A DNA stretch of 53,636 nucleotides, from positions 1-53,636 of the forward strand of contig CAMKJS010000013.1 of NCBI GenBank assembly GCA_946413245.1, written 5' to 3'. A model generated the notes under the pieces. The model was not told where the DNA came from. It saw nothing but the letters and a program-made list of their open reading frames with translations, and ran no database searches. The first letter of the stretch is position 1. Every line of letters begins with the position of its first letter. The position numbers and the translations under genes were made by a program. Positions 34,972-42,740 of the stretch are shown here, piece after piece. This stretch comes from an uncultured Clostridia bacterium. GTDB lineage: Bacteria; Bacillota; Clostridia; Christensenellales; Aristaeellaceae.

Positions 34972-36339
34972 ATGAGCGAGCAACTTACTCCGAGACAGAT
35001 TGTGCACGAACTGGATCGGTTCATTATCGGGCAGGACGAGGCAAAAAAGGCCGTGGCCATCGCCCTCCGGAACCGGTACCGCCGTAGCCGCGTGGATGAA
35101 ACCCTCCGGGATGAGATCATTCCCAAAAACATCCTGATGGTAGGGCCTACCGGCGTCGGGAAAACGGAAATCGCCAGAAGGCTGGCGAAGCTCGTCAACG
35201 CGCCGTTTATCAAGGTGGAAGCCACGAAATTCACCGAGGTCGGCTACGTGGGCCGGGACGTGGAAAGCATCATCCGGGATCTGACCGAGAACGCCATCCG
35301 GATGGTCCGGAAGGAGCATGAGGAAAAGGTCCTCCCGCGGGCCCGCGTTCTCGCGGAGGAGCGGCTGTCCGATCTGCTGGTGCATCCGCCCCGGAAGGCC
35401 GCTTCCAATCCGCTGGATTTCCTGCTCGGAAAGCAGAAGGAGCAGACTGCTACTCCCGAGGAAACGACCGCGCTGGCCCGGAAAAAGGAAGATATCCGTC
35501 AGCAGCTGATGCGCGGGGAAATCGAGGATCTGGAGCTGGAAATCGAGGTCGAGGAAGAAATGCCGACGCTGGAGGTGGGCGGCAGCAGCATCAGCATCGG
35601 GGATATGATGGGGAACATGATGCCCCGGAAAACCAGAATGCGCCACGTCAAGGTGAAGGAAGCGCGAAAGATCCTGACGGATCAGGAAGCCGCGAAACTG
35701 ATCGACAACGACGCCGTTCAGGAAGAAGCGATCGAGCGAACCGAGCAGAACGGCATCGTCTTTATCGACGAAATCGACAAAATCGCTGGCGGTTCGGGCG
35801 GCCACGGGCCGGACGTCAGCCGGGAAGGCGTGCAGCGGGATATTCTCCCCATCGTGGAAGGCTGCACCGTGAACACCAAATACGGCGCCGTAAAGACCGA
35901 TTACATGCTCTTTATCGCGGCCGGCGCGTTCCACGTCAGCAAAGTGACCGACCTGATTCCGGAACTGCAGGGACGTTTTCCCGTTCACGTGCAGCTGCAC
36001 AGCCTGACCCGGGAAGATTTCCGCCGGATCCTGACCGCGCCGGACAACGCCCTGACGAAGCAGTACAAAGCGCTGCTGGAGGTGGACAAGGTCATCCTGC
36101 AGTTTGACGATTCAGCTATCGCCGCGATTGCCGATGCCGCCTGCAACGCAAACGAAAACGCCGAGGATATCGGAGCCAGAAGGCTGCACGCCGTTTTTGA
36201 GCAGCTGCTGGAGGATATTTCCTTCAACGCCGGGGATGAAAACATGCCGCCCTTCGAGCTGACCATCGACGCGAAATACGTCAACGATCACCTGCAAGAA
36301 GAAAACAAACGGACCGATCTCAGGAAATACATTATTTAA
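34972..36339 (+). CDS. hslU: ATP-dependent protease ATPase subunit HslU (ClpY)
   Basis: The 455-residue AAA+ unfoldase delivers substrates to HslV. Walker A is GPTGVGKTEIARRLAK, the pore-loop area is TEVGYVGRDVESI, and Walker B is GIVFIDEIDKIA. The intermediate domain (about 110-230) is acidic. The C-terminus ends LRKYII, the tail that docks into HslV. The ATG at 34972 follows GGAGG by 7 bases. No codY follows, unlike in Bacillus. An inverted repeat and new promoter come directly after the stop. Confidence 0.97.
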   Translation: MSEQLTPRQIVHELDRFIIGQDEAKKAVAIALRNRYRRSRVDETLRDEIIPKNILMVGPTGVGKTEIARRLAKLVNAPFIKVEATKFTEVGYVGRDVESIIRDLTENAIRMVRKEHEEKVLPRARVLAEERLSDLLVHPPRKAASNPLDFLLGKQKEQTATPEETTALARKKEDIRQQLMRGEIEDLELEIEVEEEMPTLEVGGSSISIGDMMGNMMPRKTRMRHVKVKEARKILTDQEAAKLIDNDAVQEEAIERTEQNGIVFIDEIDKIAGGSGGHGPDVSREGVQRDILPIVEGCTVNTKYGAVKTDYMLFIAAGAFHVSKVTDLIPELQGRFPVHVQLHSLTREDFRRILTAPDNALTKQYKALLEVDKVILQFDDSAIAAIADAACNANENAEDIGARRLHAVFEQLLEDISFNAGDENMPPFELTIDAKYVNDHLQEENKRTDLRKYII

Positions 36340-36348
36340 GCGGCCGGC

Positions 36349-36374
36349 GCCATCTGCAAACCTTTGCAGATGGC
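36349..36374. repeat. Perfect 12-bp inverted repeat between hslU and proC
   Basis: gccatctgcaaa (36349-36360) is the exact reverse complement of tttgcagatggc (36363-36374), separated by CC. There is no T-run after it on the plus strand, so it is a poor terminator. Its right arm contains the likely -35 of the proC promoter, which suits an operator. Confidence 0.8.
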
Positions 36375-36391
36375 GTTCCGCATGGTATAAT
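36363..36391 (+). promoter_or_regulatory. Promoter of proC
   Basis: A TTTGCA -35 (36363-36368) is 17 bases from an extended -10 TGGTATAAT (hexamer 36386-36391). The -35 lies in the right arm of the inverted repeat. Confidence 0.65.
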
Positions 36392-36428
36392 GGATGCAGG
36401 CAGAAATACAGACGGGGAGGATACGTAC

Positions 36429-37244
36429 ATGAACAGAATCATCGGCATGATCGGCACCGGAAACATGGGATCGGCAATCCTGCGCGGGATCGTGGAAGCC
36501 GGAACGGTAAACGCGCAGCAGATAGTTGCCTTCGACAACAGTTCGCGACGTATCCGGGAGCTGGAGGAGGATCTTCCCGGCATCCGCGCCGCCCGTTCCT
36601 GTCTGGACGTGGCGGAGCAGGCTGACATGATTATCCTGGCAGTCAAGCCCCTGTACATTCAGGAAGTCATCGACGAGATCCGTCCCGCGATGAGCGGGAA
36701 AGCCGTCATCAGTATCGCCGCGGGCTGGACGACCTCCATGCTGGAAAAAGCCCTGCGCGGGTCCGGCGCCTACTATATGCGTGTGATGCCGAACACGCCG
36801 GCCCTTGTCGGGGAAGGAATGACCGCGATCTGCGACGAATCCACCTTCTCCCGGGAGGATTTCGACGACGCCAAGCGGATTTTCGACTCCGTCGGGAAAA
36901 CCAGGATTCTGCCGGAACGGCTCTTCGACGGCGTTACAGCCATCAGCGGCAGCAGCCCTGCCTATGTGTATATGATGATTGAAGCCATGGCGGACGCCGG
37001 GGTGAAGGAAGGAATTCCGCGGACGTATGCCTACGAAATGGCAGCCCAGAGCGTGCTCGGCAGCGCGCTGATGGTGCTTTCCTCCGGTACGCATCCCGCC
37101 GCCCTGAAGGACGCGGTCTGCTCGCCGGGAGGAACGACCATTGAAGCGGTGGAGGAGCTTGAGCGCAAAGGGTTCCGGGCCGCTATCATGGACGCCATGG
37201 GCGCCTGCGCGCAGAAAAGTCGGGAACTGTCCGCCGGAAAATAA
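36429..37244 (+). CDS. proC: Pyrroline-5-carboxylate reductase
   Basis: The 271-residue cytoplasmic enzyme makes the last step of proline synthesis, reducing pyrroline-5-carboxylate with NAD(P)H. The Rossmann motif is IGMIGTGNMGSAIL, with the family segments VMPNTPALVGEGMTAI, SGSSPAYVYMMIEAMADAG and CSPGGTTIEAVEELE. The ATG at 36429 follows GGGGAGG. It is probably co-transcribed with rnhA, which starts 36 bases later. proA and proB are not in the window. Confidence 0.96.
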   Translation: MNRIIGMIGTGNMGSAILRGIVEAGTVNAQQIVAFDNSSRRIRELEEDLPGIRAARSCLDVAEQADMIILAVKPLYIQEVIDEIRPAMSGKAVISIAAGWTTSMLEKALRGSGAYYMRVMPNTPALVGEGMTAICDESTFSREDFDDAKRIFDSVGKTRILPERLFDGVTAISGSSPAYVYMMIEAMADAGVKEGIPRTYAYEMAAQSVLGSALMVLSSGTHPAALKDAVCSPGGTTIEAVEELERKGFRAAIMDAMGACAQKSRELSAGK

Positions 37245-37280
37245 TCCCGGACCGGTTCAGGCATACAAGAAGGAAAGAGC

Positions 37281-37763
37281 ATGAAGAAAGTCAATATCTA
37301 TACGGACGGCGCCTGCAGCGGCAATCCAGGGCCCGGGGGCTGGGGCGCCATTCTCGAATATGGCGGGCACCAGAAGGAAATCAGCGGCTACGTGCCGGGT
37401 ACCACCAACAACCGGATGGAGCTGTTTGCCGCCATCAGCGCGCTGGGCGCCCTGAAGGAGCCCTGCGAGGTGACCCTGTATTCGGACAGCAATTATCTCG
37501 TCCAGGCGTTCAACGATCACTGGATCGACAACTGGAAACGGAACGGATGGAAGACCAGCGGGGGAGCGGCGGTTGAAAATCAGGATCTTTGGTTCGCTCT
37601 GTCCGCGGCGGTCAGAAAGCATCAGGTTTCTTTCGTCAAAGTAAAGGGCCACGCGGATCATCCGGAAAACAACCGGTGTGACGAACTGGCCCGCCAGGCG
37701 ATTGAGGAATACAGGAAAACCTACGGAGAGGATAGTGCGGATTCTGATCCAACTCTTCGCTAA
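37281..37763 (+). CDS. rnhA: Ribonuclease HI
   Basis: The 160-residue enzyme cleaves RNA in RNA-DNA hybrids. All catalytic acids are visible: Asp in YTDGACSGNPGPGGWGA, Glu in NRMELFAAI, Asp in LYSDSNYLVQAF and Asp in NNRCDELARQA. It is a bacterial rnhA type without an extra N-terminal hybrid-binding domain. The ATG follows AAGGAAAG. It lies between proC and the recombinase gene. Confidence 0.96.
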   Translation: MKKVNIYTDGACSGNPGPGGWGAILEYGGHQKEISGYVPGTTNNRMELFAAISALGALKEPCEVTLYSDSNYLVQAFNDHWIDNWKRNGWKTSGGAAVENQDLWFALSAAVRKHQVSFVKVKGHADHPENNRCDELARQAIEEYRKTYGEDSADSDPTLR

Positions 37764-37824
37764 ACCACAGTTTTACGAATAGTTGAGCCTATTTTAGGAT
37801 ATGCCGCGGGAGGGCTTCTGGGTT

Positions 37825-38925
37825 ATGGCGGAAAAACTCTCATACCGTGAAGAGATTGATTTTAAACGTACTGTACAGATTCGGGAGATCTGCAGAGAGC
37901 TTCCGCAGGCCTGCGGTGATTTTCTGCGCTCTATTGCCGTTACGTCCAGAACGCTTACCCGTCTGGCTTATGCGATTGATCTGCGGACGTTCTTTTTCTT
38001 TCTTCATGAGGAGCGCCTGTTTTTCTCCCGGAAGCCGGTAATCCTCCTCACCGACGAGGATCTGACGCAGCTGACCCAGGCGGACCTGACCGCCTACACC
38101 GAATATCTTTCCTATTATTTTAAAGATCCGGAAAGTTCGTTACCGAACAAAGTGATCATGAACCACGAGCTTTCCATTAAACGTAAGCTCTGTTCCATCC
38201 GTTCGTTTTACGATTATCTGTTTAAAAACAAACGAATCGCCTCGAACGTAACGGAGCTCGTTCCCCTGCCGAAAATCCATGAGAAGCCGATTATCCGGCT
38301 TTCCAGGGACGAAATGATCCATATCCTCTCCCAGGCCCAGTCCGGAGAATCCCTCACCAAATCGCAGCAGAAATATCAGAAGATTACCGCCAAACGCGAT
38401 TATGCCCTTCTGCTGCTGTTCCTGGGCACCGGCATCCGGGTCAGCGAATGCGTCGGCATCAATCTTGAGGACGTGGATTTCGAAAACAACGCGTTTCTGG
38501 TCACCCGCAAGGGCGGAAATCAGGTCGTACTGTATTTCCCCCCGGAGGTCGCGGAGGCCATGGCGGATTATCTGGCGGAGCGGGAGCAGATCGAGCCCCT
38601 GCCCGGGCACGAGAACGCGTTTTTCCTGAGCCTGCAGCGCCGGAGAATCTCCCAGCGGGCCGTTCAGAATCTGGTCAAAAAATACGCTTCCGTCGCGATT
38701 CCGCTGAAGCCGAAAATCAGCCCGCATAAACTACGCAGCACCTATGCCACGAACCTCTATCAGGAAACCGGCGATATCTATCTGGTGGCGGACGTGCTGG
38801 GCCACACTTCCGTGGATACTACGCGAAAGCATTACGCGGACATGTCGGACGCGAGACGGCGGATGGCCGCTGAACACGTTCATCTGCCTGGAGATCCCGC
38901 GTTCGATCAGAACAAGAGCGAATAA
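37825..38925 (+). CDS. Tyrosine recombinase of the XerC/XerS type
   Basis: The 366-residue integrase-family protein has an N-terminal SAM-like core-binding domain (about 15-150) and a full catalytic domain. The residues are Arg205 (GTGIRVSE), Lys229 (VTRKGGN), His301 and Arg304 (SPHKLRSTYA), His327 (VLGHTSV) and Tyr337 (KHYADM). A long N-terminal domain and single-gene setting resemble XerS-like chromosome dimer resolvases more than XerC. The ATG at 37825 follows GGGAGGG; an ATG at 37801 without a ribosome site is the alternative. No phage or transposon genes lie near. I could not identify a dif site with confidence. Confidence 0.87.
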   Translation: MAEKLSYREEIDFKRTVQIREICRELPQACGDFLRSIAVTSRTLTRLAYAIDLRTFFFFLHEERLFFSRKPVILLTDEDLTQLTQADLTAYTEYLSYYFKDPESSLPNKVIMNHELSIKRKLCSIRSFYDYLFKNKRIASNVTELVPLPKIHEKPIIRLSRDEMIHILSQAQSGESLTKSQQKYQKITAKRDYALLLLFLGTGIRVSECVGINLEDVDFENNAFLVTRKGGNQVVLYFPPEVAEAMADYLAEREQIEPLPGHENAFFLSLQRRRISQRAVQNLVKKYASVAIPLKPKISPHKLRSTYATNLYQETGDIYLVADVLGHTSVDTTRKHYADMSDARRRMAAEHVHLPGDPAFDQNKSE

Positions 38926-38928
38926 GCT

Positions 38929-39129
38929 TTATTCCCGCCCGTTTTCCCGCGGGGCTTCCCGGTTCGGAATCAGAATCCCGTCAATGCGGACGGAACGGTA
39001 TTCCGCGTCTCCGTTCACACATTTCATGCAGTTGTCGCAGATCTTTTCCGGATCCAGATCGCACCGGTCGCATTCGCCGCAGCCGATGCATTCCCGGTCG
39101 TAGAGAACGCAGCGCCTCTGTGTCGCCAA
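38929..39129 (-). CDS. Small cysteine-rich, probably metal-binding protein
   Basis: The 66-residue protein has seven cysteines in a compact array (CIGCGECDRCDLDPEKICDN followed by CMKC), plus one earlier Cys. It then has a short tail with an YRSVRIDGILIP strand. The spacing CxxCxxCxxC recalls 4Fe-4S ferredoxin sites and zinc knuckles. I do not know the family's function. The start TTG at 39129 is 8 bases after a full-strength GGAGGTGA; a GTG at 39138 overlaps that site and is less likely. It has its own promoter and is transcribed towards the recombinase gene. Confidence 0.75.
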   Translation of the reverse strand: MATQRRCVLYDRECIGCGECDRCDLDPEKICDNCMKCVNGDAEYRSVRIDGILIPNREAPRENGRE

Positions 39130-39161
39130 CTCTGTCACCTCCCCTGAGAATGCCTGAATTT

Positions 39162-39191
39162 ATTATACATTCTGCGGAAAAGGAAGGTCAA
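39162..39191 (-). promoter_or_regulatory. Promoter of the cysteine-rich protein gene
   Basis: On the minus strand TTGACC (39191-39186), 18 bases, then a perfect TATAAT (39167-39162). Confidence 0.75.
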
Positions 39192-39197
39192 GATTCA

Positions 39198-39714
39198 TTG
39201 AGTGAAATCACGCTGAGAACATTCTCAGAAGAAGAATACCATGATTTTTTCCGGCATTACGAGCCGGATCCGTGGACTTCTCCGCCCTACCGGTATGACC
39301 GGGAGCAGGTTTCCCGCTCCTATCGGTACAATCACGGCGGGTTCCGGCCGGATTACGCCCATTTCGGCGTCTTCGAGGGAAACGAGCCGGTCGGTTCCTT
39401 TCAGCTGAAGCGGATCGATCCCGAAAAAAAAAACCTGTGAATTCGGCATCATTCTGCTGAACGAGGAGAAGCGCGGCCGCGGTATCGGACCGGAGGCCAT
39501 TCGGCTCGGGCTGGAAATCGCCCGGGACCGGTATCACGTCGACACGGTTTACGGGGATACGATGGGTCGAAACGAAAGAATGCGCCGCGTGTTTCTGAAA
39601 ACCGGATTTGAACAGATTGAAACCGTGAAAGATGCTTTTACGCTGTGGAACGGGGAAAAGGAAGACCGCCTGGTTTTTCGGATCAGGCTTTCCGCCCCGA
39701 AGGAGGAGTGCTGA
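39198..39714 (+). pseudogene. GNAT-family N-acetyltransferase, frameshifted at a run of ten A
   Basis: The first frame (TTG at 39198, after AGGAAGG) reads EITLRTFSEEEYHDFFRHYE to FQLKRIDPEKK, then stops shortly after a run of ten A (39424-39433). Moving forward one base, the +1 frame continues in good GNAT sequence, CEFGIILLNEEKRGRGIGPE (acetyl-CoA loop R-G-R-G-I-G), on to FLKTGFEQIETVKDAF and a stop at 39714. Joined, it is about 172 residues, normal for the family. The break may be a real mutation, a sequencing slip in the homopolymer, or a slippage site used in expression. rlmI-like translation starts from a GGAGGAG inside its 3' end. Confidence 0.8.
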
Positions 39715-39717
39715 ACG

Positions 39718-40896
39718 ATGATTGCGCAGGCTGTTTTGCTTCCCGGTAAGGAAAAACGGGTATATTCCAGGCATCCGTGGATCTTTCGCAGCGATATTCA
39801 GGAAATCCGGGGAGAATTTACACCCGGGGACATCGTGGACGTTCAATCCTCGAAAGGGCGTTTCCTCGCGCGGGCTTTCTATAACCCGAACAGCCAGATC
39901 GCGTTGCGCGTCATGTCCTATCATCAGGAAAACATCGACCGGGAGTTCATTTTCCGGCGGATTCACACCGCCGTCGAATACCGTCGTCAGTTCGCGGATT
40001 TATCCAGCTGCCGGCTTGTCTTCGCGGAAAGCGACGGCCTCCCCGCGCTGATCGTCGATTCCTTCGGGGATACCCTGGTCCTTCAGTGCCTCGCCCTCGG
40101 CATGGAACGCTTCAAAAAGGATATTACGGACGCGCTGATTCAGGAAGTAAGCCCCCGCGGAATCTGGGAGCGGAACGACGTTCCGGTGCGGCGGCTGGAG
40201 GGGCTGGAGATGACCACAGGCCTGCTGTACGGCACCGTTCCGGACCGCGTACAGATGACGGAAAACGGAATTCATTTCTGGGTGGACGTGAAGGAAGGCC
40301 AGAAGACCGGGTATTTTCTGGATCAGAAGGAAAACCGGGCGGCGATCGCGCCCTATGTGAAAGGCAAAAGAGTCCTGGACTGCTTTACGCATACAGGTTC
40401 CTTCGCGCTGCACGCGGGTTTCTACGGCGCTTCGGACGTCAATGGGATCGATATCAGCGAATACGCCTGTTCCTTCGCCGCTGAAAACGCCCGTCTGAAC
40501 GGGCTGGAGGACCGCGTCCGCTTCACGGCGGCCAATGCCTTTGATCTGCTGGCGGAAGAAAGCCGGCAGAAGAAAAAGTACGACGTGATTATTCTCGATC
40601 CCCCGGCGTTTACAAAAACCCGCGGAGCGCTGGAAAATGCGCTGCGCGGGTATAAGGAAATCAATCTGCGTGCCATGAAAATGCTGGAGCCCGGAGGATT
40701 CCTGATCACCTGCTCCTGCAGCCAGCACGTTTTGCCGGAAATGTTTCAGCAGATGGTCCGGGACGCTGCTTCCGACGCGAAGGTTCTGCTGCGCCAGGCG
40801 GAATTCAGGGCCCAGGCGAAAGATCATCCGATCCTTCCGTCCGCTCCCGAGACCCATTATCTGAAATGCGGGATTTATCAGGTGTTTCCGGTCTGA
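39718..40896 (+). CDS. Class I SAM-dependent rRNA methyltransferase, RlmI-like
   Basis: The 392-residue protein has an N-terminal PUA domain (GKEKRVYSRHPWIFRSDIQE, FTPGDIVDV), an EEHEE-like linker, and a Rossmann methyltransferase domain: VKEGQKTGYFLDQKENRAAI, VLDCFTHTGSFALHAG (SAM motif I), and catalytic DPPAFTK with a later TCSCSQHV. The two catalytic cysteines are as in RlmI, which makes m5C1962 in 23S rRNA. The start is three bases after the GNAT stop. A weak hairpin overlaps its end. Confidence 0.93.
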   Translation: MIAQAVLLPGKEKRVYSRHPWIFRSDIQEIRGEFTPGDIVDVQSSKGRFLARAFYNPNSQIALRVMSYHQENIDREFIFRRIHTAVEYRRQFADLSSCRLVFAESDGLPALIVDSFGDTLVLQCLALGMERFKKDITDALIQEVSPRGIWERNDVPVRRLEGLEMTTGLLYGTVPDRVQMTENGIHFWVDVKEGQKTGYFLDQKENRAAIAPYVKGKRVLDCFTHTGSFALHAGFYGASDVNGIDISEYACSFAAENARLNGLEDRVRFTAANAFDLLAEESRQKKKYDVIILDPPAFTKTRGALENALRGYKEINLRAMKMLEPGGFLITCSCSQHVLPEMFQQMVRDAASDAKVLLRQAEFRAQAKDHPILPSAPETHYLKCGIYQVFPV

Positions 40897-40911
40897 GGCC
40901 GGAATATTTTT
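40886..40911 (+). terminator. Weak terminator at the end of the RlmI-like gene
   Basis: ttccgg (40886-40891) and ccggaa (40899-40904) form a 6-bp stem around the stop codon, followed by tattttt. Confidence 0.5.
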
Positions 40912-40931
40912 CTCGTGCCTGTGTCCCGTCT

Positions 40932-41825
40932 TCAGCCTTCATACCCAAGATTCTTCAGGTCTGAAACGCGGTTCCGCCAGTCCGGACGGATCTTGATCCA
41001 CAATTTCAGATTGACGTGGGTATCCATCAGATTTTCGATATCCTTCCGGGCGTCCGCCCCGATTTTCTTCAGCATGGACCCCTGTTTTCCGATGATAATG
41101 CCCTTATGGGATTCTTTTTCACAATAGACGGTCGCGTGGATTTCGGTCAGGTTTTCGTGGATTTCCTGAATGCGCATGATTTCCACGCCGATTCCGTGCG
41201 GAACTTCGTCGCGAAGATTCTGCAGGGCTTTCTCCCGGATGATTTCCGCGCAGAGAATCCGCTCCGGCTGGTCTGTCATGGTATCGTCCGGGAAATACTT
41301 CGGTCCTTCCGGCAGATATTTCAGCATGGTCTGCGTCAGTTCGTCCAGCCCGTCTCCCCTTTTGGCGCTGACCGGAACAATTTCGTCGTATCCCATGCCG
41401 GAAAAGGTGGCAGTGGCCTCCAGAATCTGTTCCGGCCGGACGAGGTCGATCTTGTTCAGCGCAAGGATCCGCGGAATTTTCTGCCCGCCCATTTCCCGGG
41501 CGATCTCCAGATCCTTTTCACGAATGTTGGACGTGTCGATCAGCATCAGAACGCAGTCCGTTCCGTCCATGGCTTCGTGAACGGAACGCATCATATATTC
41601 CCCGAGCATCGTTTTGGGCGTATGGATTCCCGGCGTATCCAGAAAGATCATCTGATCGTTTTCATGGGTGACGACCCCCATGATCCGGCTTCTGGTTGTC
41701 TGCGGCCGGCTGGAAACAATGGCTACCTTTTCTCCGATCAGCGCGTTCATCAGGGATGATTTCCCCACATTTGGCCTGCCGACAATGGTAATGAAACCGG
41801 AATGAAAAGCTTCCTGATTCTTCAT
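40932..41825 (-). CDS. era: GTPase Era
   Basis: The 297-residue GTPase binds 16S rRNA in 30S maturation. G1 is GRPNVGKSSLMNALIG, G2 PQTTRSRIMG, G3 DTPGIHTPK and G4 ALNKIDLV. A C-terminal KH domain carries GIIIGKQGSMLKKIGADARK. It is the last gene of the phoH-pgpH-ybeY/cdd-era cluster and starts three bases after the ybeY-cdd stop. recO often follows era in Bacillota but does not here. Confidence 0.97.
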   Translation of the reverse strand: MKNQEAFHSGFITIVGRPNVGKSSLMNALIGEKVAIVSSRPQTTRSRIMGVVTHENDQMIFLDTPGIHTPKTMLGEYMMRSVHEAMDGTDCVLMLIDTSNIREKDLEIAREMGGQKIPRILALNKIDLVRPEQILEATATFSGMGYDEIVPVSAKRGDGLDELTQTMLKYLPEGPKYFPDDTMTDQPERILCAEIIREKALQNLRDEVPHGIGVEIMRIQEIHENLTEIHATVYCEKESHKGIIIGKQGSMLKKIGADARKDIENLMDTHVNLKLWIKIRPDWRNRVSDLKNLGYEG

Positions 41826-41828
41826 GCG

Positions 41829-42740
41829 TCACTCTCTCCCCTCTGACGGTTCCCGGTCCAGCGAAAACTGGCCGGGAAGGAGCACGGACAGCCTGGATTC
41901 CTCCACTTCCCCGTCCCCCCATGTGATCAGAACCCGGAGATCCGGGGCGAACTCGCTCATCACCTGGCGGCAGGCGCCGCAGGGCCAGGCTTTTTCCCGG
42001 GCTGAAATCGCGATGGTTTCGAATTCAAGCTCTCCCTCGCTGACCGCCTTGAACATGGCGGTTCTTTCCGCGCAGTTCGTAAGGCCGAAGGAAGCGTTTT
42101 CGATGTTGCATCCGAGGAAAATACGGCCGCTTTTCGTCAGCAGCGCAGCGCCCACGGAAAACCGGGAATAGGGTGAATAGCTCTTTTTCTGCGCCTCCCT
42201 GGCAAGGGACAACAGGGTTTCGTCGCTGACCGCCAGGTCCGCGTTTCTTTCAATCCCCATGGCGCCTGTGACTTTCTCTTCCATTTTTCTCATGACAGCC
42301 CTTTCTTCCTCCTGCATATGGTCGTACCCCATCAGGTGGCACACCCCGTGAACCAGCAGATAGACGGCCTCCCTGTATTCGGAATGCCCGTATTCCTCAG
42401 CCTGTGCTTTCATATGCGGAAGCGAAATGATAATATCGCCGATGAAGAACGCTTTCTTTTCGTCGTCGTATTCCTGTCTCAGAAGACGTCCGCACGTTCC
42501 CAGCGTCGCGCCATGCGGATAACCGATGGCGGGAAAAGACAACACGTCTGTCGCGTGGTCAATTCCCCTGCAGGTCCGGTTAATTTCCCGGATTTCCTCG
42601 TCTCCGCAGTATCGGACGGTGATCAGGCACGGAGCGTCCACGCCTTCCGCGGCAAGACATTTGTCCGCGGCGGCCTGCATCAGCGCCTGTGTCGCCTGAT
42701 CCGGCGCAAAGGCGGGATCGTGATTCCATTCAATGATCAT
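41829..42740 (-). CDS. Fused YbeY endoribonuclease and cytidine deaminase
   Basis: The 303-residue protein joins two usually separate enzymes. Residues 1-155 are YbeY, the single-strand endoRNase for 16S rRNA maturation, with the zinc triad HGVCHLMGYDH and the TDVLSFPAIGYPHG segment. Residues about 170-295 are a homotetrameric-type cytidine deaminase with SYSPYSRFSVGAALL, the catalytic TNCAERTA and zinc cysteines PCGACRQ. Both active sites are complete. In many Bacillota ybeY, dgkA, cdd and era are separate and adjacent in that order, so loss of dgkA and fusion of its neighbours is a simple origin. It overlaps pgpH by four bases. Confidence 0.95.
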   Translation of the reverse strand: MIIEWNHDPAFAPDQATQALMQAAADKCLAAEGVDAPCLITVRYCGDEEIREINRTCRGIDHATDVLSFPAIGYPHGATLGTCGRLLRQEYDDEKKAFFIGDIIISLPHMKAQAEEYGHSEYREAVYLLVHGVCHLMGYDHMQEEERAVMRKMEEKVTGAMGIERNADLAVSDETLLSLAREAQKKSYSPYSRFSVGAALLTKSGRIFLGCNIENASFGLTNCAERTAMFKAVSEGELEFETIAISAREKAWPCGACRQVMSEFAPDLRVLITWGDGEVEESRLSVLLPGQFSLDREPSEGRE

